This document shows, one piece after another, positions 1-5,518 of a stretch of 5,518 bases of DNA. The stretch is from Verrucomicrobiota bacterium (GTDB lineage Bacteria > Verrucomicrobiota > Verrucomicrobiia > Opitutales > UBA953), in NCBI GenBank assembly GCA_009924965.1, contig RFQN01000106.1:1-5518 (forward strand), read 5' to 3'. How positions within the stretch are numbered: the stretch's first letter is position 1; every line of letters starts with the position of its first letter. The position numbers and the translations under genes are program-made. The notes beneath the pieces were generated by a model, which did no database searches, had not been told where the DNA came from, and was given only the letters and a program-made list of their open reading frames with translations.

Positions 1-877
1 CGCGCCCGCCGAACCGGCGAAAGGCCCCAGCAGCCTGACCTTCGCGAATGCCGTCGCGATGCCGACCTACGTGCTCGGCAAGGACACGCCGGAAACTTGG
101 AAGCAATCGCTCGCCGCTTCGCCAGCCCCTTGGGTGACCTTCGTCGCCAAGCACGCCATCCTGCACGTCCGCCGCAGCACCGTCGCCAAGATCGTCGACC
201 CGAAGCCCATCACCGAATGGTGGGATAAGGCCATGGAACTGGAAGACGACCTCGTCGCCCTCGAACGCCTCGCCCCGGAACGCGTGGTGCCCGACATCCA
301 GATCTCCGCGGGCTTCATGCATTCGGGTTACCCGTTCATGTGCTGGCTCAACCCCAGCGAAGCCGAGATCGTCGACCTCCAGAAGTTGTCCACCAAGGGC
401 AACTGGGGCTTCTTCCATGAACTGGGCCACAACCACCAGCGCACGGACTGGACTTTCCCGGGGCAGACCGAAGTGACCTGCAATCTCTTCTCCCTCTATT
501 GCATGGAGAAACTCGTCGGCCTACCGCGCGGCACGGGCCACGGCTCCCTCAAGGACCTCAACGCCAACATGGCCAAGCGCCTGGCCACGCCGCCCGACAT
601 GGGCCCCTTCGAACAGCTCTCGCCCTTCATCGTCCTGATCCACGCCCACGGCTGGGAGCCCCTCCGCGCGACGCTCCGCTCCTACGCCCAGAGCCCGGCC
701 AAGGGCGACGTGCCCGCCAAGCAGAACAGCTTTGTGGTGCGCTACGGCCAGGCCGCCAAGGTCGACGTCTCCGACTTCTTCGCCCAGCTGGGCTACCCTG
801 TGACGACCGAGACCAAGCAAGCCCTCAAGGGCTTCCCGACCTTCACCTACGCCCCAGCGGCTCCGTCGGCTAAGTGA
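1..877 (+). CDS. M60 family (enhancin-like) zinc metallopeptidase, C-terminal part, 5' partial
   Basis: Seen: the frame is open from the window edge (first full codon at 2) to a TGA at 875-877. The ATG at 59 is probably internal, because the 19 codons before it have no stop, no ribosome binding site precedes it, and they read as domain sequence. The catalytic site is HELGH at 416-430 followed by a Glu codon at 470-472, with 13 residues between. This fits the HEXXH-X(8-28)-E gluzincin pattern of Peptidase_M60. Other family-like features are a PxYxLGKDTPExW stretch at the start, an aPW segment near 140, and an ISAGFMHSGYPF segment about 30 residues before the zinc site. Known: M60-like enzymes are usually secreted or surface-attached and cleave glycoproteins such as mucins; the two His bind zinc and the first Glu is catalytic. 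Inference: an exported glycoprotein-degrading protease. Signal peptide and accessory domains would lie upstream, unseen. Substrate cannot be told from sequence. Confidence 0.88.
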   Translation, partial: APAEPAKGPSSLTFANAVAMPTYVLGKDTPETWKQSLAASPAPWVTFVAKHAILHVRRSTVAKIVDPKPITEWWDKAMELEDDLVALERLAPERVVPDIQISAGFMHSGYPFMCWLNPSEAEIVDLQKLSTKGNWGFFHELGHNHQRTDWTFPGQTEVTCNLFSLYCMEKLVGLPRGTGHGSLKDLNANMAKRLATPPDMGPFEQLSPFIVLIHAHGWEPLRATLRSYAQSPAKGDVPAKQNSFVVRYGQAAKVDVSDFFAQLGYPVTTETKQALKGFPTFTYAPAAPSAK

Positions 878-894
878 CTCTCCGGCAACGGTTC

Positions 895-934
895 GCAGGG
901 TGAGCGCCTTCAGCCTCGCCCTGCCACTGCTTTT
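895..934 (+). terminator. Candidate weak intrinsic terminator after the M60 gene
   Basis: Seen: bases 895-904 can pair with 915-924 (10 bp, including one G-U pair, 10-base loop). The hairpin starts 17 bases after the M60 stop codon. A TTTT run at 931-934 follows, but only after six intervening bases (CACTGC), which is poorer than a classical terminator. It lies between two same-strand genes with unrelated functions, a sensible place for transcription to end. It could also be a leader element of the pta transcript. Confidence 0.4.
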
Positions 935-946
935 GCGTCTAATAGA

Positions 947-979
947 AAGGAGGCCAGCCCTGCGCTGGCCGCTCCCTCC
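947..979 (+). promoter_or_regulatory. pta leader: Shine-Dalgarno sequence with a hairpin between it and the start codon
   Basis: Seen: a strong Shine-Dalgarno AAGGAGG lies at 947-953, but the pta ATG is at 980, 26 bases further on, too far for normal initiation. Between them is a perfect 7-bp hairpin, 952-958 pairing with 964-970 around a 5-base loop. Folding it out leaves only 9 bases (971-979) between structure and ATG, so the ribosome could see near-normal spacing. Alternatively GGAGG (949-953) can pair with CCTCC (975-979) directly before the ATG and hide the Shine-Dalgarno. Inference: translation of pta may depend on which fold forms. A CTG in frame at 965 with 11-base spacing is a less likely alternative start. 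No convincing sigma-70 promoter is visible in 878-946. Confidence 0.5.
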
Positions 980-2035
980 ATGTCCCTGATTTCCCGTCTT
1001 TCCGCCCGTCTCCAGAACCACCCGAAGCGCGTCGTCTTCCCCGAAGGCGCCGACCCGCGCATCATCCAGGCCGCCCGTCAGTTCGTGACCAAGAAGCTCG
1101 GCGTGCCCATCCTCATCGGCGACCGCCAGCGCATCAAGATCACCGCCGCGCGCCTCAACATCAGCCTCGAGGGCATCCGCGTGATCGAACCGGAGCGCAG
1201 CGACGAGATCGCCAGCTACGTCGAGAAGCTCGAATCCATCCAGCGCTACGGGAACACCAACCTGCAAGGCGACCCGCGCGAACTGGTCAAGAACCCCAGC
1301 TACTTCGCTTGCCTCATGGTCGCCTCGGCTGGGGCCGACGCCCTCATCTCCGGCGCCACCACCCACGCCGCCTCTGGCCTGCGCGCCATCCTCCAGACCA
1401 TGCCCCGCCAAGCCGGCGTGGAGACGGTCTCGTCCATGCAGATCCTCGAATCCGAAGAAGCCCGCTTCGGCTGCGAGGGCGTCCTCTTCCTCGCGGACTG
1501 CGGCGTCATCCCCGAGCCCACCGCGGAACAGCTGGCGGACATCGCCGTGACCACCGCCGGCCTCGCCGGCCACCTGACCAACACCACGCCGAAGGTCGCC
1601 CTACTCGCCTACTCGACCCATTCGGCCAACGCCCGCCTGGCTTCCATCAAGAAGGTCCAGTCCGCCACCGAGATGGCCAAGCGCAAGGCCCGCGAACTCG
1701 GCATCGTCGCTGACATCGACGGCGAAATGCAGGCCGACGCCGCGCTCAACCCGTTCGCCGCCGAATCCAAGGAAGTCACCGGAAGCGTCGCCGGCAAGGC
1801 CAGCGTGCTCATCTTCCCTGACCTGAACTCGGGCAACATCGCCTCCAAGATGGCGCAGCACATCGCCGACATCCCGGCCTACGGCCAGATCCTCACCGGC
1901 CTCGAACGTCCGGCCGCCGAGATCTCCCGCGGCGCCAGCGCCCACGACATCTTCGGCACCGCCGTCATCGTCGCCGCCCAAGCGGTCGACAAGTCCTACC
2001 TCTACCCGACCCGCAAGGACGGCCCGAGCGCCTGA
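980..2035 (+). CDS. pta: Phosphate acetyltransferase (phosphotransacetylase), stand-alone catalytic domain
   Basis: Catalyses acetyl-CoA + phosphate = acetyl phosphate + CoA in the cytoplasm, normally paired with acetate kinase for acetate overflow or uptake. Seen: 351 residues, nearly all PTA_PTB domain, the length of short class I Pta enzymes rather than the ~700-residue class II form. Conserved blocks in order: RVVFPEGADPRI (17-28); ADALISGATTHAASGLRAILQ (within 119-139), matching the SGA-x-H/T-T-x-D-T-x-R-P-A-L-Q block; DGEMQADAAL (247-256); VLIFPDLNSGNIASKMAQ (276-293); and GQILTGLERP...ISRGASAHDI (302-324). S316, R317 and D323 keep the order and spacing of Methanosarcina thermophila Pta S309, R310 and D316. 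The usual STKGSA loop reads STHSAN (212-217). The ATG is chosen because the family N-terminus begins there, although the Shine-Dalgarno is oddly distant. The downstream gene starts 2 bases after the stop. Phosphate butyryltransferase is less likely, since the FPDLNSGN block is Pta-like. Confidence 0.92.
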   Translation: MSLISRLSARLQNHPKRVVFPEGADPRIIQAARQFVTKKLGVPILIGDRQRIKITAARLNISLEGIRVIEPERSDEIASYVEKLESIQRYGNTNLQGDPRELVKNPSYFACLMVASAGADALISGATTHAASGLRAILQTMPRQAGVETVSSMQILESEEARFGCEGVLFLADCGVIPEPTAEQLADIAVTTAGLAGHLTNTTPKVALLAYSTHSANARLASIKKVQSATEMAKRKARELGIVADIDGEMQADAALNPFAAESKEVTGSVAGKASVLIFPDLNSGNIASKMAQHIADIPAYGQILTGLERPAAEISRGASAHDIFGTAVIVAAQAVDKSYLYPTRKDGPSA

Positions 2036-2037
2036 CC

Positions 2038-3183
2038 ATGGCCATCCGCAAGCGCTTCGCCGAGAACGTCCCGGGCTTGCTGATGAGCCCGATGAACCTG
2101 GACACACGACGGATCTTCGTCGCGGCCACGCGCATGAACGACGGGAAGACGACGACCTGCCTCGGCCTGACCGCCGCGCTGCAGTCGATGGGCCTGCACG
2201 TGGGCTACATCAAGCCGATCGCCCAACGCATCGTGCAGTCGGGCGAAGACCAGGTCGACGAGGATACGCTGCTGATCGAAGGGCTGTTCAACCTGGACAT
2301 CCCGATCTCGGCAATGTCCCCGGTGGCCATCGGCCCGGAATTCACCAAGAACTACCTCGAGAACCCCGAAGTCATCGGTCCACAACTGAAGGACCGCATC
2401 TGCCGCGCCTTCGACCGTGCCGCCTACGGCAAGGACATCGTCGTGGTCGAGGGCTCCGGCCACGCCGGTGTCGGTTCCGTGTTCGGCTCTTCCAACGCCG
2501 ACAACGCCCGCGTCCTCCGCTCCAAGGCCCTCATCGTGGCGGCGGGAGGCATCGGCAAGCCCATCGATGAGGTCGCCCTCAACAAGGCGCTCTTCGACAA
2601 GGCGGGCGTCGAGGTGGTCGGCGTGATCCTGAACAAGGTTCTGCCCGACAAGGTCGAATTCATCCGCGACTTCGCCGGCCGCGGGCTCCGCAAGCTGGGC
2701 ATCCCTCTCCTCGGGGTTGTGCCACTTCAGGAAACCCTCGTCTACCCCAACCTCGATCAGGTCGCCGACGAGACCCGCGCCCGCTGGCTCCACCAGCCCG
2801 CCGGCCTCCGCCGCGTCCGCCGCGTCGTCATCGGCGCGATGTCCGCCCGCCGTGCCGCCGAGTACCTCAAGGTCAACGGCACGCTCGTCATCGTCCCAGG
2901 CGACCGCGAAGACCTCCTCGAAGCGTTCATCGATAACGGTGGGGCCAAGTCGCTCGCCGGGGTGCTGCTTTCCAACGGCCTGCTGCCCAACGAAGGCATC
3001 CTCAAGCGGCTGACGGAAGCCGGCATCCCCATCGCCGCGGTCGAAGCCGAATCCTTCGCGGTCACGGCCCGCATCAACAACATGACGGTGAAGACGATGC
3101 GTCAGGACGCCGACAAGATTCCGATCATCGAGAAGATGATCAAGGAATCAGTCGACATCCAAGGCCTGCTGAAGGCGCTTTAA
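2038..3183 (+). CDS. BioD-like P-loop ATPase with DRTGG domain, homologous to the N-terminal half of class II Pta
   Basis: Seen: 381 residues. Residues about 25-235 form a dethiobiotin-synthetase/CobQ-like P-loop domain (AAA_26 type): ATRMNDGKTTT at 30-40 with Walker lysine K37 (2146-2148), then YIKPIAQ (57-63) and DIVVVEGSGHAGVGSVFG (133-150). Residues about 250-365 fit a DRTGG domain: RVVIGAMSARRAAEYL (262-277) and the GDRED signature (288-292). The TGG triplet that names the domain is not seen. Known: in enteric class II Pta these two domains precede the catalytic domain and mediate NADH inhibition, pyruvate activation and oligomer stability. Inference: a separate regulatory or structural subunit for the adjacent Pta. 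The ATG lies 2 bases after the pta stop; the only upstream match is a weak AAGGA at 2015-2019, 18 bases away, so translational coupling is likely. Met16 or Met19 are alternative starts just before the conserved domain. It has no biotin-gene neighbours, so BioD itself is unlikely. Confidence 0.85.
   Translation: MAIRKRFAENVPGLLMSPMNLDTRRIFVAATRMNDGKTTTCLGLTAALQSMGLHVGYIKPIAQRIVQSGEDQVDEDTLLIEGLFNLDIPISAMSPVAIGPEFTKNYLENPEVIGPQLKDRICRAFDRAAYGKDIVVVEGSGHAGVGSVFGSSNADNARVLRSKALIVAAGGIGKPIDEVALNKALFDKAGVEVVGVILNKVLPDKVEFIRDFAGRGLRKLGIPLLGVVPLQETLVYPNLDQVADETRARWLHQPAGLRRVRRVVIGAMSARRAAEYLKVNGTLVIVPGDREDLLEAFIDNGGAKSLAGVLLSNGLLPNEGILKRLTEAGIPIAAVEAESFAVTARINNMTVKTMRQDADKIPIIEKMIKESVDIQGLLKAL
3180..3183. 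other. Convergent stop-codon overlap (TTAA)
   Basis: The palindrome TTAA holds both stops: TAA on the + strand at 3181-3183 ends the P-loop/DRTGG gene, and TAA on the - strand (3182-3180) ends the DUF2339 gene. There is no intergenic space and no convincing terminator hairpin with a T run on either strand nearby, so the two transcripts probably read into each other's coding region. Confidence 0.95.
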
Positions 3184-5518
3184 GCCTGACCGGCGTCCTT
3201 CTTCACGACCTTGCCGTAGAGCCACGCCACGCCGAAGAAGGCGATGGCCACGGCCGCGCAGGCGACGATGCGACCTAAGAGGTCATGGACGTCATGCAGG
3301 ATGACATGCGCGGTCGCGATGAAGAGGCCGACGATGCCAAGCATGCGGAAGGAGCGCGTTTGCAAAACGAAGCCCAAGAGGAACGTCATCGCCGCCGCCA
3401 AGGCCCAGAAGAGGGACGTCCCCGCACCGGGCAGGTCGGAGAAATGCGCGTAGACGATGAGGCCGAGGACCAGCACGACGCTGGTGCGGCACAGGGTGCC
3501 GACCTGTTGCAGGGCCGCGCTATGCCGAGCCAACGCGTACAGTGCCAAAGCCAAGCCCAGCAACCAGACCGCCGTGAGCGGCAGAGTGCACTCGATCCAA
3601 CTGCGCGGGTACGACAGAACGATGAAGGCCGGGATGAAGGCTAATTGCACCAGCAAAGGCGCCGAGGGTTTCGTCCCCAGACGGCGATAGAGTTCGGACA
3701 GCGCCGCCAACAAGGCGATGCCGCCGAGCCACAAGGTCGCAGAGACCCCTGCGGGAGGCACCGGCGAAGACGGCAGGCCCAACCAAGCGGCCACAGCCTT
3801 CAACAGGAGGAAGGCGCTGACAAAGGCCAAGGCCGCGGCCTCGTGACGGGCCCGTAGGAACCAGACGCCCACACCATCCAACACCGCCAAGACCAGGGCC
3901 CAGACCATCGGCCAAAGAATGCCTTCAGGATTCCGCGCAAGGTGATGCGTCAGCACGACCACATGGCTCCAAGCCAAGGCCGGCAGCAGGGCCCAGAGCA
4001 TCATCGGCTGACGGAAGACCAGCACGCAGGGCAAGACGACCAACCAGGCCCACGGCTGATCGACCGCGGGGAACTGCGCTTGCACCACGCAGACCAAGAT
4101 GGCCAAAGCGACGGCGCTGACGATACGACGCAAGATCCAAGCGGTGGCGTATTCCTGTCCCCAACCAAAACGCCAAGCGGCCAAGGCCGACGCTGCGGCC
4201 GGCGCCAAGAGACGCAGCCAAGGCTGCACGGGGGATTGATTGAGGTAAGCAATGACGGCGACCGCGGCAAAGGCTTCCGCCAGCCAAATCAAGAGCGTGG
4301 CGCGCGTCCGGGCATAGATGAGCTGCGTCAAGGCCGCCGCCACGATCCAGATGGCCCATACGAGTCGTTGCTCGACCTTCCACGCGGCCGAGGAAGCCGC
4401 GAAGACCAAGGCCGAGGCGAGAATGATCTCCGCAGCGAGCCGGCGACGCGTGAACTCGCTGAGTCCGACGAGCAGCGCGAGCGCCGCCACGATGCCGGCC
4501 GCCAAGGCACGGGCGTCATCCCCACCGACCGCGACCCAAATCCCGATGAGGGCTGGCAGGAAGAAGGCCGCGCAAAGGAAGGCGTTCTTTTTGCCGTCAT
4601 CGAAGCTCGATTCCACTCGACCAAAGCGGTCGGCCAACCACAGCGAGAGGAAGGCCAGGCCCGCACCGACCTGCACGGCGAGCGAAAGCGCGGACGACGC
4701 GGGACGGTCATCGTAAAGCAGGACCAAGCCCACGACCGAACCAACCAAACCGAGGACCGCCGAAGAAGCCCAACCACCCCGCGACAGGAGAACGGCCCCC
4801 AGCGCGGCGATCGAGCCGGCTTCCACCCCGATCGTCAAATCGTCCGACCCAGCGTGCACCGAAAGACCGACGGCGACCGTCGCGAAGACGATGGAGATCT
4901 GCCCAATCAGCTTGTCCTTACGGGCCAAGGCCACGACGCCGACCGCGAGGGCGACACAGAATTGCAAGATAGCCGCCTGCGCGGGTGTCTCGAGCACGCG
5001 CATCTTCTCCATGCCATAGGAAGCCCACGCGGCGAACTGAAATACCGTGAGGCCGACGGCGAACACGACGCGGCCAAGGTCGCGGCGGCTCTGCTCCAGA
5101 CGATGGCCGCCCCACAGGCCCAGCGCACCCAAGGCCAGGATCTCGCCCAAACGCACCCAAGCGGGCAACGTCGAGCGTAGGTTCAGCCAGATGCCGAGGA
5201 AAACAACGGAGGCGACCGCCAACGCGCCGCCGACGCGGACCGCCCACCACGAACCCAAGGCGAACTCGCCCTTCAGGTCAGCCGGCGGCAACACGCCCAT
5301 ATCGCGCAAGCCTTCCCAGGGATCTTCGGTCGCGACGACCGGAGCCGCACGGACCGGCGCAGGAGCAGAAGCCCGCGGTGCCGCGGGGATGGCAGTCGCG
5401 GCGGGAGGTACCGTCTCAGTCACCGAAGGCTTAGGTTCAGCAGAGGCGACAGGCCGGACCGGCAAAGGCGGCGGACTATCCTGCGACGGAGCGGGAGCCT
5501 GCGCCGTCGGAGCGGCCG
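3180..5518 (-). CDS. DUF2339 family integral membrane protein, 5' partial
   Basis: Seen: a frame open from the window edge to a TAA at 3180-3182. A TTG at 5463-5465 could be taken as a start, but the 17 full codons upstream are open and continue the same Pro/Ala-rich composition, so the true start is beyond 5518. Numbering from 5465: residues 1-48 are a low-complexity Pro/Ala/Val linker; 70-92 carry the family-like GSWWAVRVGGALAVASVVFLG entry helix; about 22-26 hydrophobic helices then fill 70-751. The C-terminus (705-751) has the DUF2339-like pattern of RxLGIxGLF, then HDxxDLLGRI, then a final helix ending LYGKV. Known: DUF2339 proteins are large predicted inner-membrane proteins of undefined function, often with a coiled-coil and Pro-rich cytoplasmic N-terminus. 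Short basic loops such as ARKDK (181-185) and TRRRL (339-343) look cytoplasmic. Leucine is often TTG here, unlike the + strand genes. No enzymatic motif is recognised. Confidence 0.85.
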   Translation of the reverse strand, partial: AAPTAQAPAPSQDSPPPLPVRPVASAEPKPSVTETVPPAATAIPAAPRASAPAPVRAAPVVATEDPWEGLRDMGVLPPADLKGEFALGSWWAVRVGGALAVASVVFLGIWLNLRSTLPAWVRLGEILALGALGLWGGHRLEQSRRDLGRVVFAVGLTVFQFAAWASYGMEKMRVLETPAQAAILQFCVALAVGVVALARKDKLIGQISIVFATVAVGLSVHAGSDDLTIGVEAGSIAALGAVLLSRGGWASSAVLGLVGSVVGLVLLYDDRPASSALSLAVQVGAGLAFLSLWLADRFGRVESSFDDGKKNAFLCAAFFLPALIGIWVAVGGDDARALAAGIVAALALLVGLSEFTRRRLAAEIILASALVFAASSAAWKVEQRLVWAIWIVAAALTQLIYARTRATLLIWLAEAFAAVAVIAYLNQSPVQPWLRLLAPAAASALAAWRFGWGQEYATAWILRRIVSAVALAILVCVVQAQFPAVDQPWAWLVVLPCVLVFRQPMMLWALLPALAWSHVVVLTHHLARNPEGILWPMVWALVLAVLDGVGVWFLRARHEAAALAFVSAFLLLKAVAAWLGLPSSPVPPAGVSATLWLGGIALLAALSELYRRLGTKPSAPLLVQLAFIPAFIVLSYPRSWIECTLPLTAVWLLGLALALYALARHSAALQQVGTLCRTSVVLVLGLIVYAHFSDLPGAGTSLFWALAAAMTFLLGFVLQTRSFRMLGIVGLFIATAHVILHDVHDLLGRIVACAAVAIAFFGVAWLYGKVVKKDAGQA

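Noticed and set aside
59..61. ATG as the start of the M60 gene
   Set aside because: No ribosome binding site precedes it; the frame is open to the window edge with domain-like sequence, and a secreted peptidase would need a signal peptide, which is absent after this Met.
938..943. TCTAAT as a -10 promoter element for pta
   Set aside because: No matching -35 element at 16-18 bases upstream, and the predicted transcript start would fall in or next to the Shine-Dalgarno sequence.
521..1573. Long open frame on the - strand (350 codons) opposite the M60 end and pta
   Set aside because: It spans two well-supported genes and the gap between them; its Gly/Ala/Asp-rich translation matches no family and is typical of an antisense shadow.
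2002..2793. Open frame on the - strand (263 codons) opposite the P-loop/DRTGG gene
   Set aside because: Antisense shadow of a conserved gene; low-complexity acidic translation with no motif.
3500..5100. Frequent GCCAAG/CCAAGGC words resembling a dispersed repeat
   Set aside because: They are Leu-Ala (TTG GCx) codon pairs of the membrane protein on the - strand, with no constant spacing or extended identity.
3942..5180. Long open frame on the + strand (412 codons) opposite the DUF2339 gene
   Set aside because: Its product is strongly hydrophilic with no recognisable domain. It lies wholly antisense to a clear family member and is explained by GC-rich codon structure.
5463..5465. TTG as the start of the DUF2339 gene
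   Set aside because: The reading frame continues open to the window end with the same Pro/Ala-rich composition, so the gene is more likely truncated by the window.

Overview
GC-rich, gene-dense bacterial chromosomal window with four protein genes and one 102-bp intergenic gap. The two outer genes run off the window ends. No rRNA, tRNA, CRISPR array, insertion sequence, attachment site or origin was seen. The gene content suits a Gram-negative environmental bacterium: a secreted M60-type metallopeptidase, a two-gene phosphotransacetylase module and a large DUF2339 multi-membrane-spanning protein. M60 peptidases and DUF2339 proteins are both common in Verrucomicrobiota/Opitutae and related PVC or Bacteroidota-like lineages. 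I lean to Verrucomicrobiota, but only as an inference, since no marker gene is present.

Layout: (1) 1-877, + strand, is the C-terminal part of an M60 (enhancin-like) zinc metallopeptidase with a complete HEXXH...E site; its start lies upstream of the window. (2) 878-979 is an intergenic gap with a possible weak terminator (hairpin plus short T run), then a strong Shine-Dalgarno sequence separated from the next start codon by a perfect 7-bp hairpin. (3) 980-2035 is pta, the phosphate acetyltransferase catalytic domain as a stand-alone (class I-size) enzyme. (4) 2038-3183, two bases downstream, is a BioD-like P-loop plus DRTGG-domain protein, equivalent to the N-terminal regulatory half of long class II Pta enzymes. 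(5) 3180-5518, - strand, is a DUF2339 integral membrane protein converging on gene 4 and sharing a 4-base stop overlap with it; its true N-terminus lies beyond the window.

How they work together: genes 3 and 4 look like one operon in which the two halves of a class II phosphotransacetylase are separate polypeptides, encoded in the reverse of their order in the fused enzyme. Pta interconverts acetyl-CoA plus phosphate with acetyl phosphate plus CoA; the partner acetate kinase is not in this window. The ATPase/DRTGG protein may act as a separate regulatory or structural subunit (inference). The M60 and DUF2339 genes have no evident functional link to the pta module. The most unusual points are the split and permuted Pta module with an intact P-loop lysine, the structured pta leader, and the distinct leucine codon use of the DUF2339 gene. 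I see no convincing evidence of a wholly new multi-gene system.
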